A DNA stretch of 64,000 nt from contig NZ_QNRC01000003.1 of the NCBI RefSeq assembly GCF_003709565.1, positions 210,906-274,905 of the forward strand, written 5' to 3'. Below, one piece after another: positions 43,473 through 53,409 of the stretch. The notes under the pieces were generated by a model, which made no database searches, had not been told where the DNA came from, and was given only the letters and a program-made list of their open reading frames with translations. This DNA is from Paracoccus sigandri. GTDB taxonomy: Bacteria; Pseudomonadota; Alphaproteobacteria; Rhodobacterales; Rhodobacteraceae. The translations under genes were made by a program, and so were the position numbers. Position 1 is the first letter of the stretch, and every line of letters begins with the position of its first letter.

Positions 43473-44530
43473 GTCGCGGCCGCCCTTGCCTGTTCCAGAA
43501 TCGCCAGCCGGCGCAGCAGGGCCGGGCTGTCCGCGCTGACGGCGGAGATAGCGTTGTCTTCCACCGTCTCGGCCAGATGGCAAGCGGCGCGGGACTGGCC
43601 GACCCGGCGCAGCTCGGGCCGTTCGGTCCGGCAGCGGTCGATGGCCAGCGGGCAGCGCGGGTGGAAGGCGCAGCCCGAGGGCAGGGCCATCGCGCTTGGG
43701 GTGCCGCCGCGGACCGGGACCCTGTGCCGCGCGGCAGTGGGGTCGGGGCGCGGCGCCGAGGCGATCAGCGTGCGCGTGTAGGGATGGCGGGGGCGGGCGA
43801 ACAGCGCCTCGGTCGCGGCCTCCTCGACGATGCGGCCCAGATACATCACCGCCACCCGCGTGGCGATATGGCGCACCACGCCCAGGTCGTGGCTGATGAA
43901 GACATAGGCGATGCCCAGCTCGCGCTGCAGGTCCTGCAGCAGGTTCACGATCTGCGCCTGGACCGAGACATCCAGCGCCGAGACCGGCTCGTCGCAGACG
44001 ATCAGCGCCGGGCGCGTGGCCAGCGCCCGCGCGATGCCGACCCGCTGCCGCTGCCCGCCGGAAAATTCATGCGGATAGCGTTCCGCGTGCCAGCGCGACA
44101 GCTCGCACAGCTCGATCAGCCGGTCGACCTCGGCCCGGACGCTGCGGGGGGTGGCAAGGCCGTGCAGCAGCAGCGGCTCGGCCAGCGTCTCGCGCACCGT
44201 CATGCGCGGGTTCAGCGATCCGAACGGGTCCTGGAAGATGATCTGCATGTGCCGTCGCGCCGCGCGCAGCTGCGGGCGGTCAAGCGCGGTGATGTCGGTG
44301 TCGCGCAGCCGCACCCGGCCGGCGCTGGGTTCGTGCAGGCGCAGGATCGCCCGGCCGAGCGTGGACTTGCCGCAGCCGGATTCGCCGACCACGGCCAGCG
44401 TCTCGCCGGGTTGCAGTGCGAAGGAGACGTCGGTGACCGCCTGCACCGTGCCGACCTGGCGGCGCAGGATGCCGCGGCGGACCGGGAAATGCTTGGTCAG
44501 ACCCTCGACCGTCAGCAGGGGCGTCGTCAT
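43469..44530 (-). CDS. ABC transporter ATP-binding protein, DppF/OppF type
   Basis: A 353-residue ATPase with Walker [12 protein letters not shown], signature [10 protein letters not shown], Walker B ALIVCDEP and the family tail [17 protein letters not shown] followed by a CxxHxRC-like [13 protein letters not shown] segment. It pairs with the DppD-type ATPase encoded directly upstream (4-base overlap). Together they power the peptide-type import system. Confidence 0.92.
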   Translation of the reverse strand: MTTPLLTVEGLTKHFPVRRGILRRQVGTVQAVTDVSFALQPGETLAVVGESGCGKSTLGRAILRLHEPSAGRVRLRDTDITALDRPQLRAARRHMQIIFQDPFGSLNPRMTVRETLAEPLLLHGLATPRSVRAEVDRLIELCELSRWHAERYPHEFSGGQRQRVGIARALATRPALIVCDEPVSALDVSVQAQIVNLLQDLQRELGIAYVFISHDLGVVRHIATRVAVMYLGRIVEEAATEALFARPRHPYTRTLIASAPRPDPTAARHRVPVRGGTPSAMALPSGCAFHPRCPLAIDRCRTERPELRRVGQSRAACHLAETVEDNAISAVSADSPALLRRLAILEQARAAAT

Positions 44531-45513
44531 GGCCGGTCTCCGTCGATGGGGGCCTTCCAGCAGGCGACCTCGTGCCCCGGCGCGATGGCGTCGAGGGGCG
44601 GGCGGTCGCGGCGGCAGCGGTCGTCGGCCAGCGGGCAGCGAGAAGCGAAGCGGCAGCCCGCAATCGGCTGCCAGGGCGGGGGCACCGATCCGGGAATGGC
44701 AACCAGCCGCCCGCGATCGGTATCCATGCGCGGGACGGCGGCCATCAGCCCGATCGTGTAGGGGTGCTGCGGATCGGCGAAGAGGGCGCCGACCTCGCCG
44801 CGCTCGACCACCGTTCCGGCATACATCACCGCCACCGCCTGGCAGGTCTCGGCCACCACGCCCAGGTCGTGGGTGATCATCAGGATCGCGGTGCCGGTGC
44901 GTTCCTGCAATTCGCGCAGCAGGTCCAGGATCTGCGACTGGATGGTCACGTCCAGCGCCGTGGTGGGTTCATCCGCGATCAGCACGGCGGGGTCGTTGGC
45001 CAGCGCCAGCGCGATCATCACCCGCTGCCGCTGCCCGCCCGACAGCTGGTGCGGATAGTCGTCCACCCGCCTTTCGGGCGAGGGCAGGCCGACCAGGTCC
45101 AGCAGTTCGATGGCGCGGTCGCGGGCCGGTTTTCCCGACAGGCCGGAATGGCGGCGCAGGCTCTCGATGATCTGGTCGCCGCAGGTATAGACCGGGTTCA
45201 GGCTGGTCATCGGTTCCTGGAAGATCATGCCGATGCGGCCGCCGCGCAACTGCCGCATCCGCCTTTCGGACAATTGCAGCAGGTCCTTGCCCTCGAAGAT
45301 GATCCGCCCGCCGGCGATCTCGGCCGGGGGCGTGGGCAGCAGCCGCATGATCGCCAGCGAGGTCACGCTCTTGCCGCAGCCGGATTCGCCGACCAGCCCC
45401 AGCGTCTGCCCCGCCATCAGGTCGAACCCCACCCCGTCCACGGCCCGCAGCACATGCCGGTTCGAGCGGAAGCGGACCTGAAGATCGCCAAGCGACAGGA
45501 CGGGCTCAGGCAT
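44527..45513 (-). CDS. ABC transporter ATP-binding protein, DppD/OppD type
   Basis: A 328-residue ATPase with Walker [12 protein letters not shown], signature [10 protein letters not shown], Walker B AVLIADEP and [13 protein letters not shown]. The C-terminal [15 protein letters not shown] segment is the cysteine-rich oligopeptide-type extension. It overlaps both neighbours by 4-8 bases, so expression with the DppF-type subunit is balanced. Confidence 0.92.
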   Translation of the reverse strand: MPEPVLSLGDLQVRFRSNRHVLRAVDGVGFDLMAGQTLGLVGESGCGKSVTSLAIMRLLPTPPAEIAGGRIIFEGKDLLQLSERRMRQLRGGRIGMIFQEPMTSLNPVYTCGDQIIESLRRHSGLSGKPARDRAIELLDLVGLPSPERRVDDYPHQLSGGQRQRVMIALALANDPAVLIADEPTTALDVTIQSQILDLLRELQERTGTAILMITHDLGVVAETCQAVAVMYAGTVVERGEVGALFADPQHPYTIGLMAAVPRMDTDRGRLVAIPGSVPPPWQPIAGCRFASRCPLADDRCRRDRPPLDAIAPGHEVACWKAPIDGDRP

Positions 45514-46957
45514 CGGCGATCCCGTAGCTCAGCGGAGAGGCGGCAAGATGCGACCGGCCCGCATGGTCGCGGTCCGCGAAGGCGGTTTCGGCGCGGCGTT
45601 GTGCGGCCTCCAGCCGCTCCAGCGCGTCGGGCAGGTCGAAGGCGGCGACGCGGCCGGCCGTCACCACCTGGCGGCCGTCGATGAAGACATCGGTGACGGC
45701 GCGTTCCGCCGCGACATAGACCAGCGACCGCAGCGGGTCGCGGACCGGGCGCATCGCCGGATGGGTGACGTCGGCGACCAGAAGGTCCGCCTTGGCGCCG
45801 GGCGCCAGCCGCCCGATATCGTCGCGCCCCAGGATCGCCGCGCCGCCGATGGTGGCGGCGTCGAACACGTCCGAGGTGCGCAGGTCGAAGACATCGCCGC
45901 TCATCAGCCGCGAATTGATCAGGGCGTGGCGCATTTCCTCCAGCATGTTGTGGGGATAGGTGTCGGTGCCGATCCCCAGGGCCACGCCCGCGCGCAGATA
46001 GCGCCCGAAGCTGCGCAGCGCGATGCCGCGGCGCTGGAAGACGGTCGGGCAATGCGCCACCGCCGCGCCCGATGCGGCAAGGCGCGCCAGGTCGTCGGCC
46101 TGCGGCCAGTGCAGCCAGGGATGATCGTTCAGGAAGATGCCGTGGCCGATGATGGTGGTGGCGTCCAGGACGCCCAGCTCGTCCAGCCATTCTACCGGCG
46201 TGCGGCCGTGGCGGCGGGTGATCTCGTGGAACTCGACCACCGACTGGGCGGCGTGGATCTGCATCTTCCGGCCGCGGCGGGCGGCCTCGGCATGGCTGGC
46301 GCGGATCAGCTCGGGCGTGCAGGTGTCGATCTGCGCGGGCGCGATCATCCCCGACAGGCGGCCGCTGGGATCGGCCTCGGCCCGGTCGACGACCTCCAGC
46401 GCCGCCGCCATCGCGGCCTCGCCCGCCGCCGCATCCCATTCGTATTCCGTCACATGGCCGTTGCGGGTGAACCAGCGGGCCGAGCGATACATCGGCGCCG
46501 CCACCGCCCGCAGCCCCGAGCGGGACAGAAGCCGCAGCCAGCCGTCATAGGGCACCGACAGGTCCACCAGCGTGGTGACGCCCGACAGCATCAGCTCGGC
46601 CAGGGCGACCTCGGTGCAGGCGATGCGGCCCTCGTCGTCGGGGCCGAACAGCGCCATGAATTCATAGAGCGAGCTTTGATAGAGGCCGGGGCTGCCCAGC
46701 TCGTCCAGGAAGCCCTTGTTCAGGGGTTCGGACAGGGGATGCGAATGGATGTTCACCAACCCCGGCGCGACCAGCCGCCCGGTGCCGTCGATCTCGCGCG
46801 CGGCGGGGCCGTCATGGCGCCCACCGACCTGCAGGATCCGGTCGCCGGCGAAGGCCACGTCCTGGCCGCGCAGGAAGCGGTGGCTGCCCGAGGCCGGGTC
46901 CCAGCCGACGATCCAGTCGGCATTGCGGATCACGGTGACGCCGCTGTGGTCTTCCAT
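45506..46957 (-). CDS. Amidohydrolase family protein, ATZ/TRZ type
   Basis: A 483-residue metal hydrolase. Ligand motifs are VNIHSHPLSE (HxH), MQIHAAQS, IGHGIFL and IGTDTYPHN, the pattern of the ATZ/TRZ, deaminase-like branch. It sits inside a DppBCDF-type transporter operon between the binding protein and ATPase genes, so it should attack the imported compound. The operon also contains a second, YtcJ-type amidohydrolase. The exact bond hydrolysed is unknown. Confidence 0.87.
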   Translation of the reverse strand: MEDHSGVTVIRNADWIVGWDPASGSHRFLRGQDVAFAGDRILQVGGRHDGPAAREIDGTGRLVAPGLVNIHSHPLSEPLNKGFLDELGSPGLYQSSLYEFMALFGPDDEGRIACTEVALAELMLSGVTTLVDLSVPYDGWLRLLSRSGLRAVAAPMYRSARWFTRNGHVTEYEWDAAAGEAAMAAALEVVDRAEADPSGRLSGMIAPAQIDTCTPELIRASHAEAARRGRKMQIHAAQSVVEFHEITRRHGRTPVEWLDELGVLDATTIIGHGIFLNDHPWLHWPQADDLARLAASGAAVAHCPTVFQRRGIALRSFGRYLRAGVALGIGTDTYPHNMLEEMRHALINSRLMSGDVFDLRTSDVFDAATIGGAAILGRDDIGRLAPGAKADLLVADVTHPAMRPVRDPLRSLVYVAAERAVTDVFIDGRQVVTAGRVAAFDLPDALERLEAAQRRAETAFADRDHAGRSHLAASPLSYGIADA

Positions 46958-46996
46958 CGCATTCCCCTGTCCTTGGCTTGTGGGTCGGGACGGGCA

Positions 46997-47017
46997 GGGC
47001 GGCGCGCCACCCCGCCC
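46997..47017. other. Intercistronic hairpin after binding-protein gene
   Basis: GGGCGG pairs with CCGCCC across a nine-base loop, 8 bases after the stop of the minus-strand binding-protein gene. Weaker than the other three such stems but at the equivalent position. Confidence 0.45.
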
Positions 47018-47024
47018 GCGGCGG

Positions 47025-48596
47025 TCATTCGCGCAGCTTCAGGTCCAGACCCTTGTAGAGCCCGGCGCCATAGTTGTTGTGCGGCACCACCGGCTCCAGC
47101 TTCGGCGACTGCGCGATGGTCATCGGCTCGTGATACAGCGGCAGCCAGACCGCCGCCTCGTGCACCTGGTCCAGCACCCTGGCATAGGCTTCCGCGCGGG
47201 TGGCGTCGTCGGTCGCGTGGCGGCCTTCGGCCAGCCAGGTGTCGGTATCCGGGTCGTTCCAGTTCATCCGGTTCGGCGTCGGGATGTTCTGCGACAGGAA
47301 ATAGAGGTTCAGCGCGTCCCCGGCCGAGATGTAGGGATAGCTCATCCCGAACATGTCGAATTCCTGGGTCGAGACCTTGCCCCAGAACACCGTGGCGTCG
47401 AAGGTCTGGATCTCCATGCCGATGCCGACCTTCAGCAGCTCGGCCTGCACGAATTCCGCAAGCTTCTGCCAGCTGGACCCGCCCTGGATATAGGCCAGCG
47501 GCGCCAGCCGCACGCCATCCTTCTGGCGGATGCCGTCCGGGCCGGGGGTCCAGCCGGCCTCGTCCAGCAGCCGCGCGGCTTCCTCGGGGTCATAGCGCAG
47601 CAGCCTGTCGTTCAGCGCGGGATCCCAGTCCAGCGCGTTCTCCGAGATATAGCCATAGGCGGGCGTCACCTCGCCGAACATGATGTCGCGGGCCAGCGCC
47701 TCCTGGTCCACCGCAAGGTTGATGGCCTTGCGCACCGCGGGGTCGGACACCGTGGGCTTGTCGATCTTGAAGCCGATGAAATAGGTCCAGAACGCCTCGT
47801 CCGAGCGGACCAGCTCGACATTGGGGGCCTGGCGCATCTGCTCGAAGGCGATCTGCGGGATATACTGGGTGATCTGGCTCTGATCGGTCATCAGCGCCAC
47901 GGTGCGGGTGTTTTCCTCGGGGACGATCTGCCAGACGATGCTGGCTATATGGGCCGGTCCCTGGTTCTGGTAGAAGGCGGGACCCCAGGCGTAATCCTCG
48001 TGCCGGGTCATGGTCAGCCGGTCGCGCGGCAGCCATTGCTGCCAGCAGAAGGGGCCGGTGCCGTTGAAGCCGGTGACGCCGAAATCCGCGCCCAGGGCCT
48101 CGACCTGCTGCCGGTCGATCACCGTCGCGAAGCTTTGCGTCAGCTGGTAGAGCAGTTCCGAGAAGGGGGCCTCCAGCTCGTAGACCACCGTATGGGGGTC
48201 GGGGGCGGTGATGTCCTTGACCTCGCCCGCCCGCCAGGCGACCGGAGAGGCGGTTTCGGGATCGATCCAGCGCTTCAGCGAATAGACCACGTCTTCGGCG
48301 GTCATCTCCTTGCCGTCGCAGAACCTGATCCCCTCCTTCAGGTGGAAGGTATAGACCAGCCCGTCCTCGGACATTTCCCATTCGCGGGCCAGCCCGTCGG
48401 TGATGGTGCTCATGTCCGGTTCCAGCGACACCAGCGTGTCGCCCAGCATGAACAGCACCTCGGCCGCGGCGCGGGCGGTGGACTTGTGCGGGTCGTAATT
48501 GTTGCTGTCCACCTCGCGGACGATGTTGATCTCCTGGGCAAGGGCCGATGATGCCAGCATGGCCAGGGCGGCGCCGTAAAGCAGCGATTTCTTCAT
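47025..48596 (-). CDS. ABC transporter substrate-binding protein, peptide/nickel family 5
   Basis: A 523-residue exported binding protein. The signal peptide is MKKSLLYGAALAMLASSALA with cleavage before QE. LAREWEMSEDGLVYTFHLKEG and EAAVWLPLYHEP are SBP family 5 landmarks. The ATG at 48596 was chosen for the clean signal; an ATG six codons earlier (48614) is possible. It delivers solute to the DppBC-type permeases encoded just upstream. The substrate is a peptide-like or amide compound, since the operon also has two amidohydrolases and a GGT-family enzyme. Confidence 0.9.
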   Translation of the reverse strand: MKKSLLYGAALAMLASSALAQEINIVREVDSNNYDPHKSTARAAAEVLFMLGDTLVSLEPDMSTITDGLAREWEMSEDGLVYTFHLKEGIRFCDGKEMTAEDVVYSLKRWIDPETASPVAWRAGEVKDITAPDPHTVVYELEAPFSELLYQLTQSFATVIDRQQVEALGADFGVTGFNGTGPFCWQQWLPRDRLTMTRHEDYAWGPAFYQNQGPAHIASIVWQIVPEENTRTVALMTDQSQITQYIPQIAFEQMRQAPNVELVRSDEAFWTYFIGFKIDKPTVSDPAVRKAINLAVDQEALARDIMFGEVTPAYGYISENALDWDPALNDRLLRYDPEEAARLLDEAGWTPGPDGIRQKDGVRLAPLAYIQGGSSWQKLAEFVQAELLKVGIGMEIQTFDATVFWGKVSTQEFDMFGMSYPYISAGDALNLYFLSQNIPTPNRMNWNDPDTDTWLAEGRHATDDATRAEAYARVLDQVHEAAVWLPLYHEPMTIAQSPKLEPVVPHNNYGAGLYKGLDLKLRE

Positions 48597-48637
48597 GGTG
48601 GGTTTCCCTGTCATTGGTCGGTTCTTCTTCTTGTCGG

Positions 48638-49552
48638 TCAGCTTTGAAGGCGGGGGTCCAGCACGTCGCGCAGCGCGTCGCCGGTGATGTTGGCGCAAAG
48701 CACGATCACGAAGATCACCACCGAGGGGATGGCGGCGATATGCGGGGCGAACAGCAGGAAGTCGCGCCCCTGCGCCGCCATCATGCCCAGTTCCGATGCC
48801 GGGGGCCGCGCGCCCAGGCCCAGAAAGCTCAGCGCCGCGCCGATCAGGATGATCTGGCCGAAGCGCAGGCTGAGAAAGATCATGATCGACGAGATCGAGT
48901 TGCGCAGCAGATAGCGCCGGAGGATCGCCCAGTCGGACAGGCCAACGGCGCGGCCGGCCTCAATATATTCCTGTCCCATCACGCCGATGCCGATGGATCG
49001 CGCGATCCGCGCGCAATCGGGGATCGAGGCGATGCCGAGCGCGACGATGACCGGCAGGACGCCGGGCCCCGAGATCGCCACCAGCGCCAGGCCCAGAAGG
49101 ATCGCCGGGAAGGACAGCAGCATGTCGTTGATGCGCATCACCCAGGGGTCGATCCGCGGATACATCGCCGACAGAAGGCCCAGCACCGATCCGACCAGGC
49201 CGCCGATCCCCACCGCGACCAGCCCGATCAGCAGCGTCAGCCGGGTGCCGTGCAGCACCCGCGACAGGATATCGCGGCCCTGCCCGTCGGTGCCCAGAAG
49301 ATGCTCCCAGGTCCCGCGTTCCGACCAGGCGGGGGGCAGCATGACGGTGCGGGTATTGGCGTTGGGATCGTGCGGGGCGATCAGCGGCGCAAGGACCGCC
49401 GCCAGCGCGATCGCCGCCAGCACCAGCATCGCCAGCGCCGCCGTCGGGTCGGCCAGCAGCGCCCGCCACCACCTGCGGCGCGCCGGGACGGTCGCCTGCG
49501 GATCGGGAACCGGCGGGGGCATCTCGGCCGGCGGGATGTCGGTCGCGCTCAT
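48638..49552 (-). CDS. ABC transporter permease, DppC/OppC type
   Basis: A 304-residue permease. A proline-rich cytoplasmic N-terminus precedes the first helix; GTDGQGRDILSRVLHGTRLTLL is the DppC-type marker, EAGRAVGLSDWAILRRYLLRN the EAA loop, and SFLGLGARPPASELG the late landmark. It overlaps the DppB-type gene by 4 bases. Confidence 0.92.
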   Translation of the reverse strand: MSATDIPPAEMPPPVPDPQATVPARRRWWRALLADPTAALAMLVLAAIALAAVLAPLIAPHDPNANTRTVMLPPAWSERGTWEHLLGTDGQGRDILSRVLHGTRLTLLIGLVAVGIGGLVGSVLGLLSAMYPRIDPWVMRINDMLLSFPAILLGLALVAISGPGVLPVIVALGIASIPDCARIARSIGIGVMGQEYIEAGRAVGLSDWAILRRYLLRNSISSIMIFLSLRFGQIILIGAALSFLGLGARPPASELGMMAAQGRDFLLFAPHIAAIPSVVIFVIVLCANITGDALRDVLDPRLQS

Positions 49553-50490
49553 TTCTTCTGCACCCTGGGGTCAAGCCGGGCATAGAGGATGTCCACGATC
49601 AGGTTCACCAGGATGAACCCCAGCGCCAGCACCAGGATCGTCCCCTGCGCCAGCGGGAAGTCCGAGGACAGGATCGCCCCCACCGCCAGCCGCCCGATGC
49701 CGGGATAGGAGAAGATCGTCTCGGTCACCACCGCGCCGCCCAGAAGATAGCCGATCTGCAGCCCGACCAGCGTCACCACCGGAATCAGCGCGTTGCGCAG
49801 CCCGTGGCGCAGGATCACCTGCGGCTCGGTCAGCCCCTTGGCGCGGGCGGTGCGGACATGGTCCAGCCGCAGCACCTCCAGCACCGAGGATCGGGTCATG
49901 CGCGAGACCGGGCCGATGAAGATCAGCCCCAGCGACAGCGCGGGCAGGACAAGATGGCGCAGGCCCTCGGCCGTCCAGATCGGCCCGCCGCGGCCGATGA
50001 AGGGAAAGACCGGATACTTGACGCCCAGAAGCTGGATCAGCAGCAGGCAGATGAAGAAGATCGGCAGCGACACCCCCGCGACCGAGATCGCCATGATGAT
50101 CCGGTCAAGCAGCGATCCCCGCCAGACCGCCGCCAGCGTGCCCATCGCGATGCCAAGCGGGATCGACCAGATCAGGCTGGCGAACATCAGCTCGATCGTC
50201 GGCACGATCGCCGCCGCAAGCTCGCTGGTGACGGTCTTGTTCGAGATCAGCGAGCGGCCCAGGTCGCCCTGCGCCAGCCGCTCCATGTATTTGCCGAACT
50301 GCACGATGACCGGCTGGTCCAGGCCCATTTCCTGCCGGATCCGCTCGACCACCTCGGGCGGCGCGGTCGGCCCGGCCTGCACCCGCGCCGGATCGCCCGG
50401 CGCCAGCTGGACCAGCGCGAAGCCCAGGAACAGCACCCCGAACAGGACCGGGACAGAGACGACGATCCGGTTGAGGATCGTCTCGATCAT
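49549..50490 (-). CDS. ABC transporter permease, DppB/OppB type
   Basis: A 313-residue permease with an N-terminal helix, LAPGDPARVQAGPTAPPEVV and an RIRQEMGLDQPVIVQFGKYM segment as in DppB, EAA loop DHVRTARAKGLTEPQVILRHGLRNA and the hallmark TIFSYPGIGRLAVGAI. It overlaps the YtcJ-type amidohydrolase gene by 4 bases on one side and the DppC-type gene on the other. Confidence 0.92.
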   Translation of the reverse strand: MIETILNRIVVSVPVLFGVLFLGFALVQLAPGDPARVQAGPTAPPEVVERIRQEMGLDQPVIVQFGKYMERLAQGDLGRSLISNKTVTSELAAAIVPTIELMFASLIWSIPLGIAMGTLAAVWRGSLLDRIIMAISVAGVSLPIFFICLLLIQLLGVKYPVFPFIGRGGPIWTAEGLRHLVLPALSLGLIFIGPVSRMTRSSVLEVLRLDHVRTARAKGLTEPQVILRHGLRNALIPVVTLVGLQIGYLLGGAVVTETIFSYPGIGRLAVGAILSSDFPLAQGTILVLALGFILVNLIVDILYARLDPRVQKK

Positions 50491-52115
50491 GATCCCGCCC
50501 GTTCGTGGACGATGCGGCCGCCAAGGATGGTCAGGTCGCAGCGGGTGGCGGTGATTTCTTCGGCATCGATGGCGAACAGGTCGCGGTCCCAGACCGCGAC
50601 ATCGCCAAGCTGGCCGGGCTCCAGCCGGCCCTTGATCCCTTCCTCATGCGCGGCATAGGCCGAGGCCCAGCCATAGGCGTGCAGCGCCTCTTCCATGGTC
50701 ATCCGCTGATCCGCCCCAAGCAGGGTGCCCTGCGCGGTCTTGCGCGTGACCATGTTGTAGATCACCGGCATCGGGTCGATCTCGGTCACCGGGCAGTCGG
50801 TCGAGGCCGAGGGGTTCAGCCCGGCCTCGATCCAGGTCCGCATCGGATGCGAGGCCTCGACGCGATCCTTCTCGGCCACCGTGCAATAGAGATCGCCGAA
50901 CCAGTAGAGGAACGAAGGCTGCGGCACCGGGATGACCTTCATGCGAATCATGCGCTGCATCTGGTCGGGCCGCAGCCAGCCGCAATGCTCGATCCGGTGG
51001 CGGCGGTCCGGGGCGGGCGTCTCGGCCAGCGCGGCCTCGTAGGCGTCCAGCACCTGGTCGATGGCCGCGTCGCCGATGGCGTGGATGGCCATCTGGAAGC
51101 CCGCCCGATGCGCCGCCCCGACCATCGCGGTCAGCTCGGCCTGGTCGGGGATGCACAGCAGGCCCCGGTCCTCGGGATCGCCGCCCAGATAGGGCCGGGT
51201 CATCGCCGCCGTCCGCCCGCCCGCGCTGCCATCGGTGAAGATCTTGACCGGGCCGTGCCGGAACATCTGGTCGCCGGTCCCGGTGACCATCCCCGCCGCC
51301 ATCGCCCGATCCAGGATCGAGCGCGTCTTGTCGCCCATGATGCAGCCATAGACCCGCAGGGGCAGCCGCCCCTGTTCCTTCGCGGCCAGATAGGCCTCCA
51401 TCTCGGGCCAGCCGGCGCGGATGCCGATGGCGGCTTCCATGCAGGAGGTGATGCCATAGGACAGCAGGTCCCGCCCGGCGCGCTCGATGGCATCGGCCAG
51501 CGACGCCACGGTCAACTGCGGCAGCACGGCGATCACCGGCTCGCGCCCGGTCTCGGCCAGAAGGCCGGTCAGCCGGCCGTTCTGGCGCTCGATCAGCCCG
51601 CCTTCCGGCGAGGGCGTGTCCTCGGTGATGCCGGCCAGGTGCAGCGCGGCGCTGTTGGCGACGGCCAGGTGGCCGCAGGTGCGCACGATATAGACCGGAT
51701 GGTCGGGGCAGGCCCGGTCCAGCTCCTCGCGCCAGGGATGGCGGCCGGTGTCCAGCTGGAAATGGTCATAGCCGCGCCCGGTCACCCATTCGCCCTTCGG
51801 CGTGCGCGCGGCCCGCGCCTTCAGCGCCTCCAGCAGCGCGTCCAGCGTGGGCGCGGCCCGCGGGCGCAGGTCGACCTCGGCCATGGCCAGCCCGTAGAGA
51901 TGCAGGTGCATATGCGCGTCGTTCAGCCCCGGCGTCGCCAGCCGCCCCCGCAGGTCCAGCATCGCGGTCTCGGGCCCGGCCAGCGCGGCGATCCGGTCCG
52001 AGGGGCCGGTCGCCAGGACCTTGCCCTCGGCGATGGCCAGCGCCTCGGCGAAGCCCAGGCCCTTGCCCCGCCAGATCCTGCCGTTGGTCAGAACGATATC
52101 AGCGTGGCGGCTCAT
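50487..52115 (-). CDS. Amidohydrolase, YtcJ-like
   Basis: A 542-residue hydrolase of the amidohydrolase family 3 type. Metal ligands appear in NDAHMHLHLYG (HxH), FQMAIHAIGDAAID, HRIEHCGWL and STDCPVTEIDP. Members of this branch remove N-acyl or formamide groups or act on cyclic amides; few have known substrates. It is the first gene of the nine-gene operon. The start at 52115 (MSRHADIVLTNGRIW) is where homology begins, although the frame is open upstream. Confidence 0.85.
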   Translation of the reverse strand: MSRHADIVLTNGRIWRGKGLGFAEALAIAEGKVLATGPSDRIAALAGPETAMLDLRGRLATPGLNDAHMHLHLYGLAMAEVDLRPRAAPTLDALLEALKARAARTPKGEWVTGRGYDHFQLDTGRHPWREELDRACPDHPVYIVRTCGHLAVANSAALHLAGITEDTPSPEGGLIERQNGRLTGLLAETGREPVIAVLPQLTVASLADAIERAGRDLLSYGITSCMEAAIGIRAGWPEMEAYLAAKEQGRLPLRVYGCIMGDKTRSILDRAMAAGMVTGTGDQMFRHGPVKIFTDGSAGGRTAAMTRPYLGGDPEDRGLLCIPDQAELTAMVGAAHRAGFQMAIHAIGDAAIDQVLDAYEAALAETPAPDRRHRIEHCGWLRPDQMQRMIRMKVIPVPQPSFLYWFGDLYCTVAEKDRVEASHPMRTWIEAGLNPSASTDCPVTEIDPMPVIYNMVTRKTAQGTLLGADQRMTMEEALHAYGWASAYAAHEEGIKGRLEPGQLGDVAVWDRDLFAIDAEEITATRCDLTILGGRIVHERAGS

Positions 52116-52392
52116 CGCGCGCACCGCTGGCTGGCAACATCCGATGGGGTCATCCCGCCCTCCTGTCCGGTCGTGTCGCTTGCACGACATCATCGTAACC
52201 GGCGAGGTCGGGCTTGCGTCAACGGAAAGGGCAAGGGCCGGGGCAGGCGCCCGGACTGCCGCGGCGGGTCGATCAAGTCATTGTCTTAAGGGAATTTTCA
52301 CCGCCTCCTGCCCGCAAGGCAGGCAATCGGGCAACGCCGCCGATGTATTATTTTTCGGGACGATAAATCATTATGCAGATTTCATGTTCCGG
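52116..52392. promoter_or_regulatory. Leader region of the nine-gene operon with inverted repeat
   Basis: The 277 bases between the LysR gene and the YtcJ-type gene hold GTCGTG (52170-52175), seven bases, then CACGAC (52183-52188), and an AT-rich patch at about 52343-52382. The operon promoter and a LysR-type site are expected here; none was located with certainty. Confidence 0.35.
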
Positions 52393-53313
52393 TCATCCCC
52401 AGCCGACCGGCCCCATCTCGGCCACGACCCGCGCCAGATTCTCCAGCAGCGCCGACATGGTTTCGTCGGGTTCGGCATCCTCGGGCAGCATCGCGACGGC
52501 GGCGATCCGGGTGACCGGGGCGAATTTGCGCGTCACGATCCCCAGCCCGGCGGACAGCGCCGCCGTATAGGGATCGACCACCGAGACCCCAAGCCCGGCA
52601 TTGACCATCGCGCAGGCGGTCTGCGCCTGCTGGGTCTCCAGCCGCGGTCGGTAGCGGATGCCCTGCTGGGCGAAGGCCCCGGCCACCAGCGTCGCCAGCA
52701 CCGGCCCGGTGCCGATGACCGGGTGCCGCGCCAGGTCCGAGGGCCCGACCACGGCGCGCATGGTCAGCAGGTGGTCGCGCGGCAGGATCGAGACCAGTTC
52801 CGCCTCGCCCAGCCGGATCGTGCGCACGCCGGGATTGTCGACCGGGCCCATCGCAAGGCCCAGATCCGCCTGCCCCAGTTCGACCGCTCGCCGCACCTGT
52901 TCGGGTTCGTGGACGGCGACGCCGATCTCCAGCCCCTGCCGTTCGCCCAGCAGCGGCTGCAGCGCGGGGGGCAGGATCGCGTGCCCGATGGGCGGCGTGG
53001 CGACGATGCGCAGCTGGCCGCGCCGGCCGTGCTTCAGCGCCTGCAGCCGGCCGGCAAGATGGCCCAGCAGGCCCAGCAGCGGCCGGATGTCCTCATAGAC
53101 CAGCCGGCCTTCGTCGGTGGGCTCCAGCCGGCGGCCCCTGCGCCGGAACAGGCTGACCCCCAGCTGCGCCTCGAAGCTGCGGATCGCGTTCCAGACCGCC
53201 GATTGCGACAGGCCCAGATGTTCGGCCGCCGCCGGGGTCGTGCCGCGTTCGATCACCGCCGCGAAGGCCTCGACAAGGCGCAGGTCGAGGTCGTTTCGGC
53301 GATCGAGACGCAT
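52393..53313 (-). CDS. LysR family transcriptional regulator
   Basis: A 306-residue regulator. The N-terminal HTH is AAAEHLGLSQSAVWNAIRSFEAQLGVSLFRR, followed by a linker helix and the periplasmic-protein-like effector domain with VATPPIGHAILPPAL and ILPRDHLLTM. It is transcribed in the same direction as, and directly upstream of, the nine-gene operon, so it probably controls it in response to the imported compound or a product. It might alternatively control the divergent-side Pot-type genes upstream. Confidence 0.87.
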   Translation of the reverse strand: MRLDRRNDLDLRLVEAFAAVIERGTTPAAAEHLGLSQSAVWNAIRSFEAQLGVSLFRRRGRRLEPTDEGRLVYEDIRPLLGLLGHLAGRLQALKHGRRGQLRIVATPPIGHAILPPALQPLLGERQGLEIGVAVHEPEQVRRAVELGQADLGLAMGPVDNPGVRTIRLGEAELVSILPRDHLLTMRAVVGPSDLARHPVIGTGPVLATLVAGAFAQQGIRYRPRLETQQAQTACAMVNAGLGVSVVDPYTAALSAGLGIVTRKFAPVTRIAAVAMLPEDAEPDETMSALLENLARVVAEMGPVGWG

Positions 53314-53409
53314 GGCGCTGCTCCGGTCCGGATGGGTTGCGGCGGCAAGGATCGCGCCCGATCCGCGGCTTGTCCAGCGATGGCCGCCGCCCGATGGCTG
53401 CCGTCATGG

